64,000 nucleotides of DNA from JAHEEL01 sp942491345 (GCA_942491345.1 CALOAN010000019.1:153608-217607); one strand, 5' to 3'; shown: positions 49,125-57,815, counted from the stretch's first letter. The notes: generated by a model not told the origin, from the letters alone. Made by a program: numbers and translations.

Positions 49125-49298
49125 CGTCAGCAGAGCTCCTGTGTTTCGGGGCGCGTGTGCGCCGATGCCGGGAAACTTAGGTCGTCGGCATCTCAGGAAC
49201 TGCCCGCGGCGCGAGCAGGTAGATCCGGCGAAGCCGGGCGCATTATGCCGGTAGTGGTGCAGCGGAAGTTTTCGTATGCGTCGGGTTAGCCTGCGGCC

Positions 49299-50120
49299 AT
49301 GTCGACCGCACACCCAAGCAAACCCTGGATCGCCAAAGTTGCTTCTGTCGTTGTTTTTGGTGCCATGGCCTCCATGGCGACCGTCTCGCCCGCCGGAGCT
49401 GACCCTTTGCCCGGTGGGCCTTGGGTGGCGATCGCCGGGGTGCACGGCGCATCGCAGCCCGTCGAGGTGACTGCGGCTGACTATCCGCAGCCGGGAATTA
49501 CCATCGCCTCCCAGGTGGATGAGACCGAGGCGCAGAACTGCACCGTGTCATGGCCGATCGTGGCGACCACCGACGATCCGGGCTACCTGACAGCGGGCCA
49601 CTGTATGGCCGCTAAATCTGCCCCGCTGTGGATGTATACCGCCATGAACAAGTCAGCGCGAGAACAACTTCCACCGTTGCAGAGCTACGATCGCGGATAC
49701 GACCGGGACGGGGTCTACCACGACGCCGCGGTGTTTTTCTTGTCGGCCAGCCAGCAGCAGGGGCCCTACGGAGTCGAAATCGCCCCCGGAGTCAGACTGC
49801 GCGGGGTCCTCGGCGTGGACGCGGTGCGGTCACTGCCGGCAGGAACTCCGATGTGCATGAATGGCGCCCGTTCCGGTCTCACCTGCGGTCCCTTGGTGAG
49901 AGCCACGTCTGTACAGGTGCGTTGGGGTGGCTCGGCGGTCCATGGCGACTCCGGTGCCCCTGTGTTCGTCGTCGACGAGAGGGGAGAGGCGATGGCCGTG
50001 GGGATGCTCGCCTACGGCCCGACCGACACCGACAACTACGTCACCTACCTGGCTCCCGTACTCAAGCGAATGGGGCTGCGCCTGGTCGTCGACAATGACG
50101 CAAAAGGAACTGACCGATGA
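49299..50120 (+). CDS. Secreted trypsin-like serine protease
   Basis: A 273-residue product with a signal peptide (residues 1-34). The S1 catalytic triad is visible: His in YLTAGHCMA, Asp in YHDAAVFF and Ser in VHGDSGAPVF. It is not a subtilisin, so it is not the mycosin MycP of ESX systems. It could trim secreted proteins or activate a surface factor. It overlaps the next gene by four bases. Confidence 0.88.
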   Translation: MSTAHPSKPWIAKVASVVVFGAMASMATVSPAGADPLPGGPWVAIAGVHGASQPVEVTAADYPQPGITIASQVDETEAQNCTVSWPIVATTDDPGYLTAGHCMAAKSAPLWMYTAMNKSAREQLPPLQSYDRGYDRDGVYHDAAVFFLSASQQQGPYGVEIAPGVRLRGVLGVDAVRSLPAGTPMCMNGARSGLTCGPLVRATSVQVRWGGSAVHGDSGAPVFVVDERGEAMAVGMLAYGPTDTDNYVTYLAPVLKRMGLRLVVDNDAKGTDR

Positions 50121-50698
50121 GCGACCCCGCGTGGTGGCGGCAGCCCGCAACCCCGGAACATGCAGCGGCGGCCGCACTTTCAGCGGCGCTGATCCGAGTC
50201 GAACCGGTGCGGGCGCAGTCGGCCCGGGCCCTGTACCCGCTGATCGCCGAGTCCTCTTCCGGGGACGGTGTCACGGCCCGCCGCAAGGCAGGTCCACTCT
50301 CAACACTGATGCAGGCACTGATCGACTCCGACCAGCGGTGCACAGACCTTGCGCTGGCCTGCGAACAGTGGCTCATGCACCCGTCGACGGACACCGGCGC
50401 CGCGCTGGTCGTGGCGGCCGGCTCACTCGAAACCTCGCCGAAAGAGAAAGAGCTGGCGTGGTTGTGTGGGGCCGGGATCGATGCCGCGATGGCCGAAGTG
50501 GCCCTCAACGGTCTGCGCGACGCCTCGGATGCGGCCTGCTCACTCATCGCCGCGGGGTGCGCTCAGCTGATTCCGCGGGTGTGGGTGGCCCGACAGCTCG
50601 GAGTGTCCCGCGATGCGCTGCACCGCCGGATCCGCACTACCGGTGCGGACGACTGGCGTCACCTTCTCGGGGCGTTCACATCTCCATGCACCGCCTGA
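50117..50698 (+). CDS. Helical protein with C-terminal HTH
   Basis: A 193-residue product. The C-terminal 45 residues (VARQLGVSRDALHRRIRTTG) form a helix-turn-helix. The N-terminal part is a repeat-like helical array. ATG 50117 overlaps the protease stop (ATGA). Possible regulator of the protease or the ESX block. Confidence 0.65.
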   Translation: MSDPAWWRQPATPEHAAAAALSAALIRVEPVRAQSARALYPLIAESSSGDGVTARRKAGPLSTLMQALIDSDQRCTDLALACEQWLMHPSTDTGAALVVAAGSLETSPKEKELAWLCGAGIDAAMAEVALNGLRDASDAACSLIAAGCAQLIPRVWVARQLGVSRDALHRRIRTTGADDWRHLLGAFTSPCTA

Positions 50699-51045
50699 TC
50701 ATCGCGGCTTGCCGCTGAACTCCCGACCGGCACCGCTGGAGCGGGATCTGCAGCGCCACTGCGACGCGTCCGGATGCTAAATGGCGGGGTTCCGGCCGCC
50801 CTATTCGAGGACGTCTCACGAATGCCGCATCCTTCTGTCCGAACAAAACTTTCGACAGACCGGTTCCCGGTTTCCCGCTGGATTTGTCGGATGTAAATTG
50901 TCCCGGACGCGCTGAACCTCCCCGTACTTCCATGTAAATTCCCCATTTGACCTGCGGTAACTGTCAGAGATCCGGTCAATTCACCGCTCAGCTGGGCAAA
51001 CACGCAACTGTCGTGGGAATAGGGGGTGCCTCCGACAGCGGATAT

Positions 51046-51060
51046 TCTCTGTTTCAGAGA
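51046..51060 (+). promoter_or_regulatory. Promoter-operator palindrome inside repeat B
   Basis: TCTCTGTTTCAGAGA with TATTCT overlapping upstream, identical to the copy in repeat A. It lies 16 bases before the ATG of the element's small gene. Confidence 0.65.
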
Positions 51061-51076
51061 GAATGCAGGTAAAGAT

Positions 51077-51241
51077 ATGTATCTAGAACAACTAACTAAT
51101 GAGCTTCCACCTATAGACCCTGTTGCCTTCCGTCACGCCGAGCTGTCCGAGGCACCCCCATTCCCACGACAGCTACGCATTGCTGCAGGTGAACCGAAAA
51201 GTCACCGATTTACTGACAGTTACCGCAGGTCAAACGGGTAA
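51077..51241 (+). CDS. 54-residue protein of the repeat element
   Basis: Begins MYLEQLTNELPPIDPVAFRH and ends in the right inverted-repeat arm. The same gene in copy A is cut by a TAG after eight codons. No homology recognised. The codons read through one arm of the inner inverted repeat, so part of the sequence is constrained by DNA structure. Confidence 0.4.
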   Translation: MYLEQLTNELPPIDPVAFRHAELSEAPPFPRQLRIAAGEPKSHRFTDSYRRSNG

Positions 51242-51418
51242 TTTACCGCGAAACTCGGGGAGGTCTAGCGCGCGGCGAACAGTAGCGAAGACGAACACCG
51301 AGTAGGCGTTCGGAAGGGCGAACGAGGTATGGGCGGTGAGTGCCCGACGCCGGTGATCCGAGTGACAGTCTCGCGCCGCGCGCGCCCAAACGGTGACGGC
51401 TTCCTACAGTCACCGTCT

Positions 51419-51982
51419 GTGATCGAGTTTCTCTTGCATCCAGCGGTCCCGCTAGCACTGTTGGTGTTGTGGGGCGCGGTCTGGTGGGCCCAGCGCAATA
51501 CTCCGCCCGTGCTGCCTCGGATGGATCGCCAACGGGCCCGGCCCGGAGATCTGGCCGCCGACGGCTCGACGGCGACCAGCAAGACTGAACAGCGCGTGCG
51601 CCAGGTCATCGAGAACGCCGGCTACCGGACCTACCCGCAAGGCACGCTGATGTGCATGGGGCGCGACAGCGCAGGGAAGAACCGATTCTTTACCCCCGAT
51701 ATCCTTGTGCGAAAACCGTTCTCGGTGGTGGAAGTCGACCCTGAGCGCTGGCACGGGACCCCGGAGCGTGTGGCCGAGGACCTCATGCGCAACCGGTTCT
51801 ACGCGTCTCGCGGACTGAGGGTAGTGCGGGTTCGCATCGCCGGCACGCAACCGCTGAGCCCCAACGACATCGTGATCGCCGATGCAGACTTCATCCCCGA
51901 ACGCCACGGGGCCGCTCTTCTGCGCGCACTGCGCGGTGCCCGCATGTTGCCACCGCGGTACTGGGACAGGCGGGCATCCTGA
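51419..51982 (+). CDS. Membrane-anchored DUF559/Vsr-like nuclease
   Basis: A 187-residue product. Residues 4-20 form one transmembrane helix (LLHPAVPLALLVLWGAVW), then a PD-(D/E)XK-type domain: RFFTPDILVRKPFSVVEVDP gives the Asp and Glu of the active site, followed by RNRFYASRGLRVVRVRI, the usual second half of DUF559/Vsr relatives. GTG 51419 was chosen because the helix follows directly. Could cut DNA at the membrane. Function not shown. Confidence 0.65.
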   Translation: MIEFLLHPAVPLALLVLWGAVWWAQRNTPPVLPRMDRQRARPGDLAADGSTATSKTEQRVRQVIENAGYRTYPQGTLMCMGRDSAGKNRFFTPDILVRKPFSVVEVDPERWHGTPERVAEDLMRNRFYASRGLRVVRVRIAGTQPLSPNDIVIADADFIPERHGAALLRALRGARMLPPRYWDRRAS

Positions 51983-52087
51983 CACACCGCGCGATTCACG
52001 GCCATACCGGGCCGGGCGGGGCCAAATGGGCGCGAGACACGAAGCTCAGTTCGTGGCGGGTCGGCCACCGCGTGTGAAGATCGCCGT

Positions 52088-52312
52088 GTGGAATCAGTGA
52101 GAGACAAGGAATATCGCGCGGTGGCCGGCCGGGCCGACGCTTCTCGCAAGAAGGCGGCCGAGACGTTGGAGGCGCTTCAGAAAGCGTCCACCCAACCAGA
52201 TCCGATGCAGATCGCGCTGTTGTCGGCGTATCAAGAGCAGGCGAAGATCGATGCGTTGCACAAGATTTCGCACGAACTCGACTGGGTAAGGGACGCGATC
52301 GAATCCCGATAG
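52088..52312 (+). CDS. Small coiled-coil protein
   Basis: A 74-residue helical product (DASRKKAAETLEALQKAST, then AKIDALHKISHELDWVRD). GTG 52088 or GTG 52097 may start it. Function unknown. Confidence 0.55.
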   Translation: MESVRDKEYRAVAGRADASRKKAAETLEALQKASTQPDPMQIALLSAYQEQAKIDALHKISHELDWVRDAIESR

Positions 52313-52474
52313 CTGTGAGAGAGCAGAGCGGGTAGGCGCCGCGTGCCGCGGGATGGACACAGCGACGTGACCGTGCTGTGTCGGCGTGTCGTGCCTGCAG
52401 ATTGGGCGAAGGCCGCGCTGGTTCCTAGTGTCTGGGCATCTGTTCTGCAGCGATGCCACCACCGAGAGGGCCCA

Positions 52475-52691
52475 GATGACCACCACTACCTGTGACCACC
52501 TGGTCTACACAGACAGCGAGGCGAGCACTTTTCGCCAGAACATCGACAAGATCGCCACGCGGGCAGCTGCAGCTCAAGCCGAGATCGTTGCTCTCGGCGG
52601 GGCGCATGACGGCGCGCCGGCCGACAAGAATGCGGCGCTTGCCCGGGTGTACAGCGACCTGATGCGCGACATCGACATGATCGACAGCTGA
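52475..52691 (+). CDS. Small helical protein
   Basis: A 71-residue product. ATG 52475 follows GAGAGGG. Mostly helical (DKIATRAAAAQAEIVALGGA). Function unknown. Confidence 0.55.
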
Positions 52692-52833
52692 GCTGGCGAA
52701 TTCTGCTCCGGGTGAACCGCTGACACGGCAAGTCGGGGCCGTCGGCAGACCCGGGTATTGCGCTGACGCAACTCGTGTCAGCGGTGTTTTGACCAAGCGT
52801 CGAGCGAAATCGAAGACTGACGGAAGCGCTGAC

Positions 52834-53058
52834 ATGGACAGTGGATTTTTGACGCTAGAAGCGCACCTTGCCAAGCATCGGCCGACCCGGTGGCGCTCGT
52901 TTTCGAACGACAACGAAATTCTCCGGTGCTGCGGGCAGGACTTTGGTCGATTGACGGGGAAGCCGAAACGCACTGACCCCGATCCCTATGACCTATGGGC
53001 GCAGCACGTCGCCGATACCTACGCCAAAGCCAATGCAGCAGAAGGATCGACTATATGA
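52834..53058 (+). CDS. Small hypothetical protein
   Basis: A 74-residue product from ATG 52834. It contains CCGQDFGRLTGKPKRTDPDP and a Trp-rich segment. An earlier TTG 52789 is possible. Its TGA overlaps the next gene's ATG. Confidence 0.5.
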   Translation: MDSGFLTLEAHLAKHRPTRWRSFSNDNEILRCCGQDFGRLTGKPKRTDPDPYDLWAQHVADTYAKANAAEGSTI

Positions 53059-53264
53059 AGTACACCGTCGTCTTGGCCTCCAGCTCGACAACAGTGATCG
53101 ACGTGGAGGCAGCTACGCCAGAGGAAGCCCGGGAGCGGGCGTGCAATGAAGCCTATGTCTCACTGTGCCACCAATGTTCAAAATCCGTTGAGGTCGGAGA
53201 CGATTGGGAGCCGACACAGGTGACAGACGACTCACACGAAGTCGTCTGGACCGCCCCCCACTGA
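53055..53264 (+). CDS. Small hypothetical protein
   Basis: A 69-residue product, a beta-alpha-beta type fold by pattern (MKYTVVLASSSTTVIDVEAA, then EEARERACNEAY), similar to small Asn/Asp-rich phage proteins. ATG 53055 overlaps the previous stop. Confidence 0.6.
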   Translation: MKYTVVLASSSTTVIDVEAATPEEARERACNEAYVSLCHQCSKSVEVGDDWEPTQVTDDSHEVVWTAPH

Positions 53265-53271
53265 CATGGGG

Positions 53272-53313
53272 AGCCCATGACCCCGGCCAAGAGTCGCCGG
53301 GGTCATGGGGCTT
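53272..53313. terminator. Terminator hairpin
   Basis: 15-bp stem GCCCATGACCCCGGC with its near-perfect complement, 8-base loop, ending TTGTT. It serves both the small-gene run and the convergent chimeric ATPase gene. Confidence 0.8.
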
Positions 53314-53327
53314 GTTCAGTGCCCCTT

Positions 53328-56234
53328 CTATCCCTTCGGGACTGATCGGGTGCGTGCGTCGATCCCTCGCACCGCGATGACGATGTCTTCAGTGGTCAGC
53401 TCTGTCAGCTGCGCATCTGTCAACGTCGAAAGATCGGTGTCCGTCAAGCGCGCAATGGACGCACGCGCTGCGTGCTCGACGACATAGCTCGCGAACCGAA
53501 TGTTGGAAAGCACATCGAGCGGTGAGTGTCCTTCATCGGCGTGCGCGAACAGGTGCTCGACCTCCGTGTAGAACGCCTCTTCCGAGCCGGCCGCTGGCAG
53601 ACGGCCAGCTTTGTGGGCGAACCGTTGTAGGTGCTGCCAGAGTTCGGTCGCCGTGGGGCGTGCGAGGTCGATTCGCGCGCCAAGCAGAGAGTCCAGCCTG
53701 CGATTCGTTACAAAGAGATGCGCCACGTCTGATGGATAGCCGGTGAGGATCAGCGCGATGTCGCCGCCACTACCACCGTCATCCAGCTTGTCCACGAGCA
53801 TGTCCGAAATCTCCGCCGCATGCCACGGCTGGACATCATGGATGATGAGGGTTGCGCCGCTGGCTTCCTCAAGTACGGCCTGAACCTTATCCACTGTATC
53901 GCCCGGGTTCGCGCCCGCGAGCTGCGTCCAGCCGGCCACAACGACTTTTGAACTGCGACTGAGTCCGCACGTGTACAACGCGCGGGCGAGCAGGTCAGCG
54001 GTATGTGACTTTCCGGTTCCAGGACGACCGGTGACGACGAACGTGCGCTCTGCGGCACCGATGCTCCCCAGTCCGCGCCGCTTTCGTTCTGCAGATACCT
54101 GCGCCGACGCGAGGATTCGGCGCAACTGGTCTTTAACAGCGTCTCGTCCAATCAGGTTGTCGATCTCACCGTGAATCACCTGCAACTTGGACCGGCGAAC
54201 GGCGTCAGCGAACTCCGCGAGACGTTCAGGTGTCGGCTTCTCAACCGGGTCGATGCCTGAAGACAGCGCTCGGCTCAGTTCCTGAACAGCCGAGGTGCGG
54301 TCAACGTTCAGTCCGTCCGGTTCGACGCTGCCAGTGACTGGGAGGGCAACGCGCGCCTGCAGTCCGGTAGCGGGGTCGATCGAGCGGCCGGGCTGGTCCC
54401 GGGGGATCTCAGCGTCGAAACGCGCTCGGAGAATGTTCGGGGCGTGAGCGCGGTGGTAGTGCTCGCATGGAAGCTGGATATGTCTGGAGAAGTTCGCCTC
54501 GAGCCCGGGGGAGATCTCCTGTGCGCGGGTCTGGTCTGTTGCCACAAGATGTACACCCAGTTCGCGGCCGAGAGCGGCGATTCGGTGTATTACCGAACCA
54601 CCGCCGGCCCCGAATCCGGCGAAACCTGCAAGCCCATCAACGGCGACGATCACGTGGCCGTAGGGATCGCCGGGAACCGTGTCGGTGTTCTTTCCCGCCA
54701 GATAGGCATCTATCCCTGCGCTGTGAGGTCGGGTGACAGCGTCGTGACGCAGCTTCATCAACCGATCGATCTCGTCCAGAGCCGCTTTCACGCTTTCAGC
54801 ATCCCCACTGTGGGCATAGGCGATCACGTTCGCCGACTCGGCGACCGCGTGCAACTGGCCGGAGCGGCTGTCGAGGAGAACGAACGAGACATGCTGGGGC
54901 GTGTGCTGCGCGCAGGCCGCCAGCACAAGGGTCTGCAGCGTCGTGGTGCACCCGGATCCGGGGTCCCCCGAGATGAGCCAGTGCGGGGTGGTTGAGCCGA
55001 GATCAATTGTCCAGGGGAGGGTTCGGTGATGCAGCGGGTCGTCGAGATGGCCGATCTGAATCCCGAGTCCATCCGTTCGACGCTGTAATCCAAGTTCTGG
55101 CAGTGTTACTGGCTCCCGCAGTGGTTTTGTCCACAACCGGCGCACATCCGGAGCTGGTTCACGCGACAGCCGATCAAGCAGCGCGTCAGCCATCGTGGCA
55201 TTGCGTCCAGAAACTGGAGCGCTGTGGTCCAACGCTCTGATCTCGACGGGTGCTTCGTCGCAGCTGAACCTGCGCCAGATCTTCCCTGTGAGCGTGCCGC
55301 CTGACGACTTTGCAGCGGCATCAGTGCCGATCATGGTGATCGACTGATGCGGTGAACTCACGGCCAGGCAGTAGCAGAATGCAAGCTGCTCCAACAGCTC
55401 GCCAAACGTGGACCGTTCGACGTGCTGACTGCACATGACCAGGTGCATGCCAAGTGAACGGCCAACGCGGCCGACTCGAGTGAGAAGTTCGCTAATCCCT
55501 CGCTGTCTCGGACGGGGGCCATTGAACTCCTCGATGACCACGAACAAATTCGGCAGCGGAGGCCAGTCAAGCTCACCGGGGTGCTGTCGTTGCTGCTCGC
55601 GGTATTCGAAGATGTCCTTGCATCCCTTTTCGCCGGTGATGAACTCCGAGCGGCGGACAATTTCGCCCTCGATCACCAAGCCGAGGCGATCCACCATCTC
55701 GGGGTCGTCAGCTAGGTTGGAAATGTTGGCCAGCACATGTGGGCACCGGCCGGGGTCCATGTCCCGGAATGTCGCTCCGCCCTTGTAGTCTGCGAGGAGG
55801 AATCCGATCCTGTCGGGGCTGTATTTGGACATCAGTGCTAGGACGATTGCGCGCAGGAAACGGCTCTTCCCACTACCCGTTCGTCCAGCGATCACCCCGT
55901 GCGGGCCGTTGCCGCCGCGATTCTCCTCGTAGAAGTTCAGGTAGCTCAAATCCGGTAGGAGTTGGTCGCCTTCACGTAGGAGGGCAACCGGGATTTTGAT
56001 CTCATCAGTGTGATCATTGGCCGCCCATGTCGCCTGGAAGTCGTGGGTGGAGATGTCGGAAATCCCGAGGGCTTCGAAGAAGTCGGGGATGTCGTTGATG
56101 GAAACGGTAGAGGTGTCTGGCGCGCTGTCAGTTTCGGTGGCGGTGACCGCGTCGAGTGCCTGTTGGTACTTGGTGCCGGGGTGGGCGGCCATGTAGCGGC
56201 GGGCCCGGTTCTTGAGACGTGCGGATTCAACCAT
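53328..56234 (-). CDS. EccC-EccA chimeric ATPase
   Basis: A 968-residue soluble protein. After a 50-residue N-terminus (ARRYMAAHPGTKYQQALDAV) it follows EccC domain 1 almost residue for residue (NFYEENRGGNGPHGVIAGRT, GEKGCKDIFEYREQQ), Walker A GRTGSGKS, Walker B VVIEEFNG. Domain 2 has a P-loop without Lys (GDPGSGCTT). In place of EccC domain 3 stands an EccA/CbxX-type AAA+ module (from about residue 690: GRPGTGKSHTADLLARAL, IIHDVQPW, LILTGYPSDV). EccA normally is a separate cytosolic ATPase. There are no transmembrane helices, so it cannot anchor like EccC. Confidence 0.88.
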   Translation of the reverse strand: MVESARLKNRARRYMAAHPGTKYQQALDAVTATETDSAPDTSTVSINDIPDFFEALGISDISTHDFQATWAANDHTDEIKIPVALLREGDQLLPDLSYLNFYEENRGGNGPHGVIAGRTGSGKSRFLRAIVLALMSKYSPDRIGFLLADYKGGATFRDMDPGRCPHVLANISNLADDPEMVDRLGLVIEGEIVRRSEFITGEKGCKDIFEYREQQRQHPGELDWPPLPNLFVVIEEFNGPRPRQRGISELLTRVGRVGRSLGMHLVMCSQHVERSTFGELLEQLAFCYCLAVSSPHQSITMIGTDAAAKSSGGTLTGKIWRRFSCDEAPVEIRALDHSAPVSGRNATMADALLDRLSREPAPDVRRLWTKPLREPVTLPELGLQRRTDGLGIQIGHLDDPLHHRTLPWTIDLGSTTPHWLISGDPGSGCTTTLQTLVLAACAQHTPQHVSFVLLDSRSGQLHAVAESANVIAYAHSGDAESVKAALDEIDRLMKLRHDAVTRPHSAGIDAYLAGKNTDTVPGDPYGHVIVAVDGLAGFAGFGAGGGSVIHRIAALGRELGVHLVATDQTRAQEISPGLEANFSRHIQLPCEHYHRAHAPNILRARFDAEIPRDQPGRSIDPATGLQARVALPVTGSVEPDGLNVDRTSAVQELSRALSSGIDPVEKPTPERLAEFADAVRRSKLQVIHGEIDNLIGRDAVKDQLRRILASAQVSAERKRRGLGSIGAAERTFVVTGRPGTGKSHTADLLARALYTCGLSRSSKVVVAGWTQLAGANPGDTVDKVQAVLEEASGATLIIHDVQPWHAAEISDMLVDKLDDGGSGGDIALILTGYPSDVAHLFVTNRRLDSLLGARIDLARPTATELWQHLQRFAHKAGRLPAAGSEEAFYTEVEHLFAHADEGHSPLDVLSNIRFASYVVEHAARASIARLTDTDLSTLTDAQLTELTTEDIVIAVRGIDARTRSVPKG

Positions 56235-56470
56235 TGTGGACTAAACCTCCTGTGTCGTGCGGGATGTGGTCTGAACGGTTCCGCGACCACCTGCCACGTC
56301 CCGCTGAAACAGGAAGGACGAGCCGTGTGCCCCTAAGGGGGCTGACCGCCGAAATCGGCCGGGGTCGCGGCCCGGCTCGAAGACGGCTCCCGCCCCACGA
56401 CGAAGGCGATTGCGGCGAAAGCTAGGCGATGTCTGAGGCTGCCGACGAACGCGACACGGTTCGGCTGCCT

Positions 56471-57034
56471 TCAGCGCGCGGTCTTGGTGCCAGACACAGC
56501 GGGGTCTGGCGACGGTTCGGGCTCACCGTCATCCCAGCCCCGGCAGTAGGGGCACCACAGCAGAAGCCGGTAGTGGGTCGTCTCCGAGTGCAGAATGGCG
56601 AACAGCCAGAGGTCCATCGGAATTCGAAGGCGAGTGGACCAGATTCCGGTTGATAGAGCGCCCGGAAGTACGAGCGACAATAGCTGCGGGCCGACCAAGA
56701 CAGTGATCGTCACCGCTATCCCCGATGGCCGGGTAACAAAATGGGCCAACCAGAGCCAGCGCTTCTTCCGCTGGGCGCGGAGTGGGGCGTCGGTAGGCAC
56801 TTCCTCAATGCAACGAACACACAACTGCCCCCTGAGCCGATGCGCTAGCGCCGCCAGTGCACACACGGCCATCACCGTGCCGGCCGTGAAGCGGCTGGTG
56901 GGTCCCAGAAGGCCAAACCACGACGCGATACACACAGCCAGCCAGCAGGGCAGGACATAGAGACTGGAATGGGCAATCATCAACGAGAATCGCGAGGCTC
57001 GTGAGTCGCCTCCACAGGCATCCATGCACGTCAT
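56471..57034 (-). CDS. Membrane protein with two Cys pairs
   Basis: A 187-residue product with four likely transmembrane helices (for example YVLPCWLAVCIASWFGLLG, then GTVMAVCALAALAH and VTITVLVGPQLLSLVLP). CVRC and CPYC pairs lie at cytosolic or loop positions and may bind zinc. ATG 57034 follows AGGACC. Confidence 0.65.
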   Translation of the reverse strand: MTCMDACGGDSRASRFSLMIAHSSLYVLPCWLAVCIASWFGLLGPTSRFTAGTVMAVCALAALAHRLRGQLCVRCIEEVPTDAPLRAQRKKRWLWLAHFVTRPSGIAVTITVLVGPQLLSLVLPGALSTGIWSTRLRIPMDLWLFAILHSETTHYRLLLWCPYCRGWDDGEPEPSPDPAVSGTKTAR

Positions 57035-57368
57035 CTCAGGTCCTCCGTTGGCCGGGCGTTTTGCCGGCACTTTGCTTCGTTCACGCCGCGATGCTCGCGC
57101 ACGTCGACTACTCCGACGAGTCGGCATGCACGGCACGCCGACACAGCTGGTCGGCTGAAACGGTCGGACTATGTGCAAGTAGAGGGCACGTGACAGTGCC
57201 TGTCGCGAAGCCGGTTCCGCTTCCGGAATCAGGCTGTACCCGCATTCCACGGATGCAGGTGACCGTTGCGAGAGTGCGCCGCAGCTGATCCGGTGTCTCA
57301 AGACTCCGTGGAGAGTGCACGACACACGGGTGTGCTGAATCCGCGCTGTCGCCACCTCAGCACTGTAA
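57035..57368. other. Divergent gap upstream of a small-gene pair
   Basis: No gene seen. It ends in the operator copy at 57369. The rest shows no repeat or hairpin that I can single out. Confidence 0.4.
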
Positions 57369-57383
57369 TCTCCAAAATAGAGA
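57369..57383 (+). promoter_or_regulatory. Promoter-operator palindrome, copy 9
   Basis: TCTCCAAAATAGAGA with TAATCT overlapping upstream, 15 bases before ATG 57399. Confidence 0.75.
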
Positions 57384-57398
57384 TAGAAGGAGGTTGGG

Positions 57399-57578
57399 AT
57401 GCGAGGCGGAATCAGCTCCCCGCGGCGGCAACTGCCATGGAATCGCACCATGCACGAACGCACCGCACACCGGCTCGTCCTCGCAACCACACTGTTGTGT
57501 GCCGCGGTGCTGGCCGGAACTGCCATCGGTGAGAACCCTTGTCTAGCAGGCCTGATCGCCGATCTGGTTGTGCGATGA
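57399..57578 (+). CDS. Small secreted or membrane protein
   Basis: A 59-residue product behind AAGGAGG (57387-57393). The N-terminus is basic, followed by one hydrophobic helix (LVLATTLLCAAVLAGTAIG) and a short tail with one Cys. Its TGA overlaps the next ATG (ATGA at 57575). Confidence 0.6.
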   Translation: MRGGISSPRRQLPWNRTMHERTAHRLVLATTLLCAAVLAGTAIGENPCLAGLIADLVVR

Positions 57579-57730
57579 CCCGACGCGTCATGGTTCTCAT
57601 CACCGCTGGCTCGGTCGGTTCGGTACTGGGCTGCCTCTACCTGGCGGACCTCGGCATGTTGGTGTACGCCACAATCATCGGTGCTATTTGCTGGATCGTG
57701 CTCGACTTCCTCAAATGGCAGGGAGAGTGA
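57575..57730 (+). CDS. Small membrane protein
   Basis: A 51-residue product with two hydrophobic helices (VMVLITAGSVGSVLGCLY and LVYATIIGAICWIVLDFL). Coupled to the preceding small gene, so the pair is expressed from the operator at 57369. Confidence 0.6.
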   Translation: MTRRVMVLITAGSVGSVLGCLYLADLGMLVYATIIGAICWIVLDFLKWQGE

Positions 57731-57815
57731 GGTCGAGTGCAGGTGTCGACCCTGGTGGTGGCTGGTTCTGCGATATATATTGGAGGCGTTCTCCTTGGTG
57801 GTGGAACACACGTGG

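Larger units (their letters stand above)
50851..51280. repeat. 430-bp repeat element, copy B
   Basis: Same orientation and near-identity to copy A at 10526. The inner 25-bp arms differ by a one-base gap, so they are less perfect than in A. Here the inner frame stays open for 54 codons. It is AT-richer than its surroundings. Confidence 0.8.

Noticed and set aside
49299..50120. Protease considered as mycosin (MycP)
   Set aside because: The triad order is His-Asp-Ser with TAGHC and GDSGAP, the trypsin fold. Mycosins are subtilisins with Asp-His-Ser order and a C-terminal membrane anchor.
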